Made by a program: the position numbers and the translations under genes | Origin: Clostridiales bacterium | GTDB lineage: Bacteria > Bacillota > Clostridia > Christensenellales > Borkfalkiaceae | Reading direction: 5' to 3' | Length of the DNA: 64,000 nucleotides | NCBI GenBank assembly: GCA_015055965.1 | Contig: SVHG01000012.1 | Coordinates: 1 to 64,000, forward strand | Shown: one piece after another, positions 1 through 6,095 of the stretch | Layout: each line of letters begins with the position of its first letter | Numbering within the stretch: the stretch's first letter is position 1 | Notes under the pieces: generated by a model | Seen by the model: only the letters and a program-made list of their open reading frames with translations | Databases searched by the model: none | What the model was told of the DNA's origin: nothing

Positions 1-572
1 ACAAATTCGTATCCGTATTTTTCTGACAGGAGCTTTATTTTAACGTTGTTATAAGCTGCTTTTTGATTATTTTTGCCCCATTCCTGACTCATAGATGTAA
101 GAGATAGCAATACTATTTTGGTATTTGGCAGATTTTCCTTAAATCCCTTCAAAATATTTTCATAGTTATCAAACATTGTATCAAAGTTGTTTGCCCCTAT
201 GAGCATTACTGCCACTTTAGGCTTTAAATCATAAACCGATACCTTAAGACGTTTTTCAAGACCAAAGGTCGTTTCACCACCAATTCCGCGATTAAGAACA
301 AGATATTGCGGAAAGTATTTTTCAAGATCGTATCCGTCGGTAAGGCTGTCGCCAAGGAATGCAACGTCCACCTCATAGTCATCATATTTCTCGTTTTCCG
401 CTGTATACATAGCAAGCTTTGCGTCATAATACTCCTGCACCGCTTTTAATAATTGCTCCTTCTCTCGCTTTTGCGGCAATGCCACAACAAAAATATATGT
501 AAGACTTACCCCTATAGCCAATAAAATAGAGAACGCTACCGTTGCAAGAATAATCTTCCTCTTTTTAGTCAT
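1..572 (-). CDS. SGNH/GDSL-family hydrolase, partial (C-terminus beyond window)
   Basis: The frame starts at an ATG behind a GGAGGGG ribosome binding site and stays open to the left edge, so the C-terminal part is missing. The product begins with a short charged stretch and one hydrophobic helix (about residues 6-28). This looks like a signal anchor that places the enzyme outside the membrane. The catalytic Ser block I (FLGDSLTDG) follows near residue 65, then an RGIGGET block II and a GANN block III. These blocks are typical of secreted SGNH esterases that deacylate cell-surface glycans or lipids. The substrate cannot be read from the sequence. The Asp-His block V lies outside the window. 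Confidence 0.8.
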   Translation of the reverse strand, partial: MTKKRKIILATVAFSILLAIGVSLTYIFVVALPQKREKEQLLKAVQEYYDAKLAMYTAENEKYDDYEVDVAFLGDSLTDGYDLEKYFPQYLVLNRGIGGETTFGLEKRLKVSVYDLKPKVAVMLIGANNFDTMFDNYENILKGFKENLPNTKIVLLSLTSMSQEWGKNNQKAAYNNVKIKLLSEKYGYEF

Positions 573-639
573 AAAGATCCCCTCCTAATTTGTTAATCAT
601 CTTAAAAGTGGCCGTCAAATTCTTATTTTCGGTGAGTTT

Positions 640-668
640 ATTATATCACATAATCCATTGAAAATCAA
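640..668 (-). promoter_or_regulatory. Sigma-A type promoter of the GDSL hydrolase gene
   Basis: On the minus strand TTGATT and TATAAT are separated by exactly 17 bases, about 70 bases ahead of the GDSL gene. Farther upstream (about 690-740) two copies of ATTGAACGA and an ATACCCC/GGGGTAT inverted repeat could be a regulator site. That part is only inferred. Confidence 0.6.
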
Positions 669-767
669 TAATTCTTTTAAGCGAATCAATAATTGAACGA
701 TACCCCATAAATTGAACGAAAGGGGTATAAAGTAAACGATTTATGTTTTACAGCTAAAAACAAAAAA

Positions 768-800
768 GGCTTGCAAGGACAAAAATTATCCCGGCAAACC
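768..800. repeat. Imperfect hairpin preceding hairpin array 1
   Basis: GGCTTGC and GCAAACC arms, with an inner GGA/TCC, enclose an A-rich loop. The hairpin sits directly before the array that starts at 808 and may be its left boundary or a terminator. It codes for nothing visible. Confidence 0.5.
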
Positions 801-807
801 CTATAAA

Positions 808-984
808 TTTAATGAAATCCTGCTTTGCAGGATGAAATCCAAACGAGTTTGGATGAAATCTTCAGCCTACGGCTTCAGATGAAATCAAATCCGCCATATT
901 TAACCTGCCGCAAGGCAGATTTCATCGCGGAGTGATTTCATCCACGAATGTGGATTTATTCCGACGAAGGCGGATTTAGTTAAA
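808..984. repeat. Array of small hairpins joined by GATGAAATC linkers (array 1)
   Basis: No gene is visible here. Small hairpins (for example CCTGC-TTT-GCAGG, CCAAA-CGAG-TTTGG, AGCC-TAC-GGCT) are joined by the linker GATGAAATC, read forward four times (812-889). The array then switches to the inverted linker GATTTCATC (918-940) with further hairpins (CTGCC-GCAA-GGCAG, CCAC-GAAT-GTGG). AAATCCGCC at about 887-895 is the exact reverse complement of GGCGGATTT at about 969-977. The outer ends, TTTAATGAAATCC and GGATTTAGTTAAA, form an imperfect inverted repeat around the whole array. The architecture matches the array at 2552-2722, although the sequences differ. This suggests a structured RNA or a small non-autonomous mobile element. 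Confidence 0.75.
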
Positions 985-1023
985 AAAGACTGCAATTTTG
1001 TATCAAAATTGCAGTCTTTTTTT
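982..1023. terminator. Bidirectional intrinsic terminator
   Basis: A perfect long stem (AAAAAAGACTGCAATTTTG against CAAAATTGCAGTCTTTTTT) has a 3-base loop and A and T tracts on its two sides. It can end the minus-strand lipoprotein transcript and also closes hairpin array 1 on the other side. Confidence 0.8.
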
Positions 1024-1056
1024 GGTGGAGTAAGAGCAACCTGAATCGAATCGTTG

Positions 1057-1725
1057 TTAAAATTTTAATCCCAAATTTTCCATGGTAAAACCAGCATTAT
1101 ATGCCTTTAATTTTACATTAGCATTATATACCATAGTTGAAAAAATTTCTTTCATCAAACTTGCTACACTTGAATTAAAAGTAGAATAGCTACATGGAAC
1201 AGTTGTTGATGCAGAACTCAATGATTCAAATTCTCCCATGGCGGTATCTGAATCCCACTCCAACATCCAGGTCCATTTTTTATCAAATGAACTATAAGAT
1301 AAATAGGCAACATAACCAGACCAGGGGGTTGTATCTACTGAGGTATCGAAAACCATAATACATTCAAAATTATCGTTCGAGTACGTTTGTTGCGTATAAT
1401 TCGAAGCTGAATTCGTAAATACTCCGTTTGTTCCATATTGTTGTGTGATATTTTTGAATGCTTCTCCAAAATCCATCTGGCACATAGAACATTGGTATCT
1501 TCCCGTATGAGCCAACAAATCTTTTTCATTTTCAGTATATGAATCACCACAACTACACTTATACTCAGTATATCCTTTAGTTGTACATGTAGAAGGTATG
1601 TCTATTTCAACATACTCATGTGTGTGTTCTTCACTTTCATTATCACCACATCCCACCATAGAAACGATTGAGCCAAGCGTTAAACAAGTTAAACCTATTG
1701 CAATAATCTTTTGTAATTTTTTCAT
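1057..1725 (-). CDS. Small secreted lipoprotein with Cys-rich N-terminal repeat, unknown function
   Basis: The 222-residue product has a lipoprotein signal peptide ending in a VGC lipobox at about residue 26, so it should be anchored on the outer face of the membrane. Residues 35-85 carry a His/Cys-rich segment (HTHEY, TCTTKGYTEYKCSCGDSY, YQCSMC) like the short zinc-ribbon-like repeats of clostridial surface proteins. The rest is rich in Ser, Thr, Tyr and Asn and has no domain I recognise. An AGGAG site precedes the ATG and touches the end of a small upstream frame (1739-1870), so the two are probably cotranscribed from the promoter at 1958-1986. Function is unknown. Confidence 0.75.
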   Translation of the reverse strand: MKKLQKIIAIGLTCLTLGSIVSMVGCGDNESEEHTHEYVEIDIPSTCTTKGYTEYKCSCGDSYTENEKDLLAHTGRYQCSMCQMDFGEAFKNITQQYGTNGVFTNSASNYTQQTYSNDNFECIMVFDTSVDTTPWSGYVAYLSYSSFDKKWTWMLEWDSDTAMGEFESLSSASTTVPCSYSTFNSSVASLMKEIFSTMVYNANVKLKAYNAGFTMENLGLKF

Positions 1726-1738
1726 AATATATTTACTC

Positions 1739-1870
1739 CTATTTATTATTTTTTTCTAATCTTCTTTGACATACTTTACACTTATGTACCGCAACCCCGT
1801 CCATTTCCAAAGCTTCATTTTCGGATTGTAGTTCCATCCAATTGCAATCGTTTTTAGGATAGCCTTGCAT
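1739..1870 (-). CDS. Small Cys-containing ORF, possibly a decayed gene
   Basis: This 43-codon minus-strand frame encodes MQGYPKNDCN...HKCKVCQRRLEKNNK, with a C...H-x-C-x2-C pattern that could bind zinc. The composition looks protein-like. The same frame continues upstream to an ideal start (GGAGG then ATG at 1927), but that ATG is followed by ACT TAG and later a TAA. Either the gene has lost its N-terminus, or translation restarts at the TTG (1894) or ATG (1870). It lies between the promoter at 1958-1986 and the lipoprotein gene, 13 bases ahead of the latter. No family is recognised. Confidence 0.4.
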   Translation of the reverse strand: MQGYPKNDCNWMELQSENEALEMDGVAVHKCKVCQRRLEKNNK

Positions 1871-1957
1871 TACACAATAACCTTTTATATGCAAAGTATA
1901 TTATCTTTTGTTGTAAATCTAAGTCATATAAACCTCCAATAAAAATTTTATAACTAT

Positions 1958-1986
1958 ATTATATCAGGTCTTTTGACCTATGTCAA
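1958..1986 (-). promoter_or_regulatory. Consensus sigma-A promoter of the small ORF/lipoprotein operon
   Basis: Read on the minus strand: TTGACA, 17 bases, TATAAT, both boxes perfect. The spacer itself contains the palindromic operator described next, so a bound repressor would block RNA polymerase. Confidence 0.85.
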
Positions 1987-2000
1987 GACTTTTGACCTAA
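1965..2000. promoter_or_regulatory. Double operator between the lipoprotein operon and the XRE regulator
   Basis: On the minus strand TAGGTCAAAAGACCTGA and TAGGTCAAAAGTCTTGA occur as direct repeats 19 bases apart. The first is a near-perfect palindrome (AGGTC-AAAA-GACCT). One copy fills the spacer of the minus-strand promoter and the other lies just ahead of the regulator's -10 box. The likely ligand is the XRE protein encoded at 2020-2220; this is inferred from position. Confidence 0.65.
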
Positions 2001-2019
2001 TATTGTGTATAATTTTTAT

Positions 2020-2220
2020 ATGTGGTATATTGATATTATTAGACAAGTTATGCAAGAAAAGGGATTATCTCAACAAGCATTTGCAGATATTATGGGGATA
2101 AATCAAACTACGGTAAGCCAATGGTTGCTTGGTAAAAAGAAACCCGGTTATGATAGTATTATGTTGTTATATGAAAAATTTGACATTGAGCCCAATTTAT
2201 TATTTGGGATAGAAAAATAA
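2020..2220 (+). CDS. XRE-family helix-turn-helix regulator
   Basis: A 66-residue protein consists almost entirely of one Cro/CI helix-turn-helix: IIRQVMQEKGLSQQAFADIM, then INQTTVSQWLLGKKKP as the recognition helix region, then a short C-terminal helix. It probably represses itself and the divergent lipoprotein operon through the repeats at 1965-2000. I place the start at the ATG at 2020. A GTG at 2005 is in frame but lies just before the TATAAT at 2008-2013. No ribosome binding site precedes 2020, and the -10 box ends six bases before it, so the mRNA may be leaderless. Confidence 0.85.
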   Translation: MWYIDIIRQVMQEKGLSQQAFADIMGINQTTVSQWLLGKKKPGYDSIMLLYEKFDIEPNLLFGIEK

Positions 2221-2252
2221 CGAGCGGAGAAAATCTTCGCTCGTTATTGTTA
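2219..2252 (+). terminator. Intrinsic terminator of the XRE gene
   Basis: AACGAGCG and CGCTCGTT form an 8-bp stem starting at the stop codon, followed by TATTGTT. Confidence 0.75.
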
Positions 2253-2551
2253 GTTAAAAAAAGAGAAATCCAACTGCCACAAGTGGTTCGGTTTAAGTTT
2301 CTCTTGGTGAGATAAGCGGAAAATTGTTGGCAAAGCCAACAAAGCTTCACTCGCAATCAACTTTGCGGATAATACAAACTCAAAAGTTTTTGCTCGTTCG
2401 CGCGAACTGCTGATAATTCAGCCGTTCTCACGCTTAATGAAGCACAAAAAACGACCTATTTGAACCTGTGGTTCAATTTAGGTCGTTTCGTGTATAAAGG
2501 CTACGAAAAAGATATTTTCTGAGGATTGCATTAAGGTTTCGAACTCCTGCG
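2253..2551. other. Non-coding stretch with several hairpins
   Basis: I see no credible gene here. Short stems are frequent: GTTGGC-AAA-GCCAAC near 2327-2341, GTTCGCGCGAAC near 2396-2407, and GCTGA-TAAT-TCAGC near 2408-2421. There is also a long nested hairpin at 2449-2488. Unlike the array that follows, these hairpins share no obvious linker. Confidence 0.45.
2449..2488. terminator. Long nested hairpin, probable bidirectional terminator
   Basis: AAACGACCTA pairs with TAGGTCGTTT, and within it TTGAAC pairs with GTTCAA. A-rich and T-rich flanks suggest a terminator. No gene ends directly at it, so it may belong to the non-coding tail of the tRNA operon. Confidence 0.5.
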
Positions 2552-2722
2552 CCATATCACGCCGTGAGGCGTGTATGGAATCAATGCAAAGCATTGTATG
2601 GAATCCGTTGCAAGACGGTATGGAATCAAGCCGCAGAAAATGCACCTTCGGTGATGCCATGCGCCTACGGCGATACCATACACGCTTACGCGTGATTCCA
2701 TACCAAGCCTGCGGCTTGGATA
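2552..2722. repeat. Array of small hairpins joined by TATGGAATC linkers (array 2)
   Basis: This has the same architecture as the array at 808-984 but other sequences. Hairpins (CACGCC-GTGA-GGCGTG, AATGC-AAA-GCATT, CACC-TTCG-GTG, CGCC-TAC-GGCG, CACGC-TTAC-GCGTG) are joined by TATGGAATC, forward three times (2574-2627). The linkers are then inverted as GATACCATA and GATTCCATA (2672-2702). AAGCCGCAG (2628-2636) is the exact reverse complement of CTGCGGCTT (2709-2717), the same position and length of long-range helix as in array 1. Paired bases change together while the layout stays. That argues for selection on structure or for a common mobile origin. Confidence 0.75.
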
Positions 2723-2758
2723 AAAAAATTCGACAAGTTTCGACTTGTCGAATTTTTT
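2722..2758 (-). terminator. Terminator of the tRNA operon
   Basis: AAAAAATTCGACAAG pairs with CTTGTCGAATTTTTT around a TTCG loop directly after the CCA end of tRNA-Tyr. Array 2 lies immediately beyond it. Confidence 0.85.
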
Positions 2759-2842
2759 GGTGGGGAGAGATGGATTCGAACCATCGAAGTCGGTGACAAC
2801 AGATTTACAGTCTGCCCCCTTTGGCCACTCGGGAACCTCCCC
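2758..2842 (-). tRNA. tRNA-Tyr (GTA)
   Basis: 85 nt with encoded CCA. The GGGGAGG acceptor pairs with TCTCCCC and the anticodon loop contains GTA. A long variable arm is present, as expected for bacterial tRNA-Tyr. It is the last gene of a six-tRNA operon. Confidence 0.95.
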
Positions 2843-2850
2843 ATATTTAT

Positions 2851-2926
2851 TGGAGCTGGCGATTGGAATCGAACCCACAACCTGCTGATTACAAATCAGC
2901 TGCTCTGCCTATTGAGCTACGCCAGC
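2851..2926 (-). tRNA. tRNA-Thr (TGT)
   Basis: 76 nt, GCTGGCG acceptor, anticodon TGT, encoded CCA, T-loop TTCGATT. It lies eight bases upstream of tRNA-Tyr. Confidence 0.95.
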
Positions 2927-2957
2927 GTATTATGTAAGCTCGTATTTTTGCTTTCTG

Positions 2958-3033
2958 TGGTGCCTCGGGGCGGAATCGAACCACCGACACGGGGATTTTC
3001 AGTCCCCTGCTCTACCGACTGAGCTACCGAGGC
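2958..3033 (-). tRNA. tRNA-Phe (GAA)
   Basis: 76 nt, GCCTCGG acceptor paired with CCGAGGC, anticodon GAA, encoded CCA. Confidence 0.95.
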
Positions 3034-3058
3034 AAACAAAAATCAAATTTTAACTTTT

Positions 3059-3088
3059 ATCGCTTAATGCGTTTCCACATTAAGCGAT
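3059..3088. repeat. Perfect hairpin between tRNA-Phe and tRNA-Asp
   Basis: ATCGCTTAATG and CATTAAGCGAT form an 11-bp stem around an 8-base loop. With no U-tract on the minus strand, it is more likely a processing or stability element in the tRNA precursor than a terminator. Confidence 0.5.
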
Positions 3089-3096
3089 ATCGGTTT

Positions 3097-3173
3097 TGGC
3101 GACCTGGAAGGGACTCGAACCCTCGACCTCTAGCGTGACAGGCTAGCGTTCTAACCAGCTGAACTACCAGGCC
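3097..3173 (-). tRNA. tRNA-Asp (GTC)
   Basis: 77 nt, GGCCTGG acceptor, anticodon GTC, discriminator G, encoded CCA. Confidence 0.95.
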
Positions 3174-3196
3174 AATTAAAATTTATTAAATTTATC

Positions 3197-3273
3197 TGGT
3201 GGGCCTTCACGGACTCGAACCGCGGACCAATCGGTTATGAGCCGACCGCTCTAACCAACTGAGCTAAAGGCCC
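3197..3273 (-). tRNA. tRNA with CAT anticodon (elongator Met or Ile2)
   Basis: 77 nt, GGGCCTT acceptor with paired first base, anticodon CAT, encoded CCA. The paired 1-72 position rules out the initiator. The body (CCTTTAGCTCAGTTGG, GGCTCATAACC) resembles both elongator tRNA-Met and lysidine-modified tRNA-Ile2. I cannot decide between them by eye. Confidence 0.9.
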
Positions 3274-3286
3274 TAAAATGTTTACC

Positions 3287-3363
3287 TGGTCGGGGTGACG
3301 AGACTCGAACTCACGACCCCATGGTCCCAAACCACGTGCGCTACCAAACTGCGCTACACCCCG
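3287..3363 (-). tRNA. tRNA-Pro (TGG)
   Basis: 77 nt, CGGGGTG acceptor, loop TTTGGGA giving anticodon TGG, encoded CCA. It is the first gene of the operon. Confidence 0.95.
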
Positions 3364-3381
3364 CAAACATAATGCTCATAC

Positions 3382-3410
3382 ATAATACAATAAATTCAAG
3401 AAATTGTCAA
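3382..3410 (-). promoter_or_regulatory. Promoter of the tRNA operon
   Basis: Minus strand: TTGACA, 17 bases, TATTAT, ending about 20 bases ahead of tRNA-Pro. The rest of the gap up to 3588 is A/T-rich with nothing else recognisable. Confidence 0.8.
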
Positions 3411-3588
3411 ACGTTTTTTAACACTTTTTCTATTTTTTTTAAAAAAAATTCAAAAAACTTTTTTTATACTTTTTTAGATAAAAGAATTTTAAAAATCACG
3501 CTTAAAATAATGGATTTTTAAAATATTTTTGAATTTACGTATAAACCGATTTTAATAAAACATACTAGCTTTAGATAAGAAAACGGTT

Positions 3589-3744
3589 ATGATTAAGTTT
3601 CACGCTGGAGACATAGTCCCTGAAACGGGATTTTACAGAATTGTAGATAAAAAAGGAAAAACCTTAGAGCAAACTCTTTTGAGTAAAGGGCAAAGATTTC
3701 CGCCAACAAAAAAAGAAAAATGCTACTACGTGCTTGATTTTTAA
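3589..3744 (+). CDS. YjzC-like small protein
   Basis: A 51-codon plus-strand frame: MIKFHAGDIVPETGFYRIVD, then KGK..., then LSKGQRFPPT and a lysine-rich end. The pattern GD..P.TG.Y ... L.KG.RFPPT matches the small YjzC-like family of Firmicutes, whose function is unknown. The ribosome binding site is weak. It stands alone between the tRNA operon and the converging ispH-S1 operon and is followed by a strong hairpin. Confidence 0.7.
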   Translation: MIKFHAGDIVPETGFYRIVDKKGKTLEQTLLSKGQRFPPTKKEKCYYVLDF

Positions 3745-3831
3745 CTTTCTTATCTTATGAACGTAGGTTTTAGAATTTATACCAAAGAAAAAACGTTCAA
3801 GGCCTAAAAGGCTGAAACATTATTGTTTTAC

Positions 3832-3866
3832 TATGGCACGGCAAAATTGCCGTGCCATAAGTATTT
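3832..3866. terminator. Hairpin terminator between convergent genes
   Basis: TATGGCACGGCAA and TTGCCGTGCCATA form a 13-bp stem with a minimal loop. It is followed by GTATTTTT on the plus strand and lies just past the stop codon of the minus-strand ispH-S1 gene. Confidence 0.75.
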
Positions 3867-3870
3867 TTAA

Positions 3871-6051
3871 TTATTTATTGCTGTTTGCAAGAAGTTCAGC
3901 GATAGAAACGCCACCGTCTCCACCTTCTTTCCATTCTCTCATTTCGCCGTCATCACCTTCATTTCTGGGCTTTCTGGGCTTACGAGCGGGCTTTTCACTA
4001 CCTTCTTCGGTAGCTTCTTCTCTCTTGGGTTTAGCAGGAGCTTCAGGAGCGGGAGTCATAGCCTTGATAGAAAGAGTGATTTTTTCCTTTTCGTGATCAA
4101 TAGCAATGATCTTAGCTTCTACTTCTTCGCCAACCTTTAAAGCAGAGGTGGGATTTTCTAGCCATTCGTGAGAAATTTGAGAAACGTGAACTAAACCGTC
4201 AATACCCTTTTCAAGTTCAACGAAAGCGCCGAAGGGAACGATTCTTACAACTTTACCCTTAACAACGTCGCCAACCATGTACTTGCCGGGAACTAAATCC
4301 CAAGGTCTGGGTTGAAGTTGCTTATAGCCTAAAGAAACCTTCTTAGTTTCCTTATCACACTTTAATACCTTAAATTCATATTCCTTGCCGATTTCAAGAA
4401 CGTCTGCTGCAGAATTGCAACCAGTCCAGCTTAAATCAGAAATATGAGCAAGACAATCGATACCTGCAACGTCAATAAATGCGCCGAAGCTTGCAAATCT
4501 AACTGCAGTACCCTTAATAATATCGCCAACAGAAACAGCACCGAAGAATTCTTCTTCCTTTGCAGCGCGTTCAGCATCCTTTACAGCCTTTTCAGCTTCA
4601 AGAATAACTCTTTGTGATGCAACGATTTGTTTTCTTCTGCCGTTTTCGATCTTTTCAGCTTTAACTCTTAAAGTCTTTCCAACGTACTTTTCAAGATCTT
4701 TAACGAAACCGATTCTAATTTGAGAAGAAGGTACGAAAACTTCAAAACCAGCGTAGTGACCGATAAGACCGCCCTTGTTGAAACCGTCGATAGTAACAGA
4801 GAATTCCTTGTTACCGTCTGCAATTTCAGCAACTAGCTTTTCGTCTTCTAAATCCTTAGCGATTGCCTTTTCAGATAACTGAACGGGATTAAGACCAACG
4901 ATCTTAACGATAATTTCTTCGCCAACTTTTGCAGAGTAAACTGCTTTGTCATAGCTTTCGCAATTGATTTCTTCTTTGGGAAGAAGGATTTCTTTTTTCG
5001 TGTTACTGATGTAAACCGCAAGGCCTTCATCGGTAGCCGAGGAGATTGTAGCCGTTATCTTCTGCCCCTTTCTGAATTTTGTTTGCTTTTCGTCCATTTT
5101 AGCGACAGCTTCTTCCATCGTTACAGCAGCGCTTGCTGCATCTTCTACAACCGCGGATACTTCCGCAACTTCACTTTTAACTTCAGCTTCCTCGTTCATT
5201 ACAATAACTTCAGCTTCAGTGTGCTTTTCCATACTAAAGAAAACCTCCATAGCTTGTTCGGGTGGTGTTGATGCCCCCGATACAATACCCAACTTTTTAA
5301 ATGATACTAATTTTTTTATTTCAGACGGATTAACAGAATCCATCAAAAAAACGTTTTTGCAATTTTCCTTACACAACTCAAACAGCTTTCGAGTATTACT
5401 GCTTTTTGCGCTACCAAGGACGACAATGCAATCGCATTTTTTAGATAAAACTACCGCTTCATCCTGTCTACCTTTAGTAGTATAACAAATTGTATTAAAA
5501 ATCTCAACTGTTTTAAAGGCTTTTTTATCAAATTTTTCTAAAAAATCTACAAATTTTTGATAAGAAAAGGTAGTTTGAGCTACAATGCAAACTTTTTCTG
5601 CGTTTAAAAGGGAATAATTTATATCATCACCCGCCGTAACAAACACCGAACCGCTTGCCCAACCTTGCAATCCAACGACTTCAGGATGCTCTTTTTCGCC
5701 AACAATGATTACTGCGTAACCATCCGCGCTTTTTTCTTGAACTATTTTTTGAGTACGCTTAACAAAACCACAGGTACAATCCACAATTTTACAGTTCTTT
5801 GCAGTCAATTTGTTATAAACGTCAGAGCTAACGCCATGTGAACGAATTATAACGGTGCTATTATCCGGAATTTCTTCAAGAGAATCCCGGGTTTTTGCGC
5901 CCATAAGCTCTAACTCTTTAACGACGCAATCATTATGAATAAGCTCACCTAAAATATAAACGCCCTCACCAGCTATTTTACGCGCCGTATTAACAGCGTT
6001 TTCTACACCTTTGCAAAAGCCGTTATTTTTAGCAATATAAACCTGAATCAT
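3871..6051 (-). CDS. ispH: IspH fused to ribosomal protein S1-like domains
   Basis: The 726-residue bifunctional protein joins two parts. Residues 1 to about 280 are 4-hydroxy-3-methylbut-2-enyl diphosphate reductase, the last step of the MEP isoprenoid pathway. Its three iron-sulfur cysteines are visible in NNGFCKGV, DCTCGFV and NTICYTTKGRQDEA. Four S1 RNA-binding domains follow (about 330-390, 415-490, 510-585, 595-670). The last two are the most typical (FASFGAFIDV, IVPFGAFVEL). The tail is rich in Lys, Glu and Pro. IspH-S1 fusions are a known clostridial arrangement, so this is not an assembly error. It is the last gene of the cmk-plsC-ispH order usual in these bacteria. Confidence 0.95.
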   Translation of the reverse strand: MIQVYIAKNNGFCKGVENAVNTARKIAGEGVYILGELIHNDCVVKELELMGAKTRDSLEEIPDNSTVIIRSHGVSSDVYNKLTAKNCKIVDCTCGFVKRTQKIVQEKSADGYAVIIVGEKEHPEVVGLQGWASGSVFVTAGDDINYSLLNAEKVCIVAQTTFSYQKFVDFLEKFDKKAFKTVEIFNTICYTTKGRQDEAVVLSKKCDCIVVLGSAKSSNTRKLFELCKENCKNVFLMDSVNPSEIKKLVSFKKLGIVSGASTPPEQAMEVFFSMEKHTEAEVIVMNEEAEVKSEVAEVSAVVEDAASAAVTMEEAVAKMDEKQTKFRKGQKITATISSATDEGLAVYISNTKKEILLPKEEINCESYDKAVYSAKVGEEIIVKIVGLNPVQLSEKAIAKDLEDEKLVAEIADGNKEFSVTIDGFNKGGLIGHYAGFEVFVPSSQIRIGFVKDLEKYVGKTLRVKAEKIENGRRKQIVASQRVILEAEKAVKDAERAAKEEEFFGAVSVGDIIKGTAVRFASFGAFIDVAGIDCLAHISDLSWTGCNSAADVLEIGKEYEFKVLKCDKETKKVSLGYKQLQPRPWDLVPGKYMVGDVVKGKVVRIVPFGAFVELEKGIDGLVHVSQISHEWLENPTSALKVGEEVEAKIIAIDHEKEKITLSIKAMTPAPEAPAKPKREEATEEGSEKPARKPRKPRNEGDDGEMREWKEGGDGGVSIAELLANSNK

Positions 6052-6095
6052 ACTGTTTCCACGAAAAAACGACGCTAATAAAAATTAACGCAGTT

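Noticed and set aside
808..984. CRISPR-like array
   Set aside because: The repeated unit is only eight or nine bases, the intervening pieces are palindromic hairpins of unequal length, and the linker inverts halfway. No cas genes are present.
2279..2310. Second tRNA-end remnant (CTTGGTGAGATAAGCGG after a hairpin)
   Set aside because: Similar to the sequence after array 1 only over a few bases. It lacks a T-loop and acceptor pairing.
3197..3273. Initiator tRNA-fMet
   Set aside because: The first acceptor base is paired (G-C), and the three G-C pairs typical of the initiator anticodon stem are absent.
1..3400. Prophage or integrative element near the tRNA operon
   Set aside because: There is no integrase, transposase, phage gene or direct-repeat attachment site. 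Only the small regulated lipoprotein cassette and the hairpin arrays are present.
3833..4096. Plus-strand open frame opposite the ispH-S1 gene
   Set aside because: Antisense frame caused by codon bias in the strongly supported minus-strand gene; Ser/Leu-rich with no ribosome binding site.
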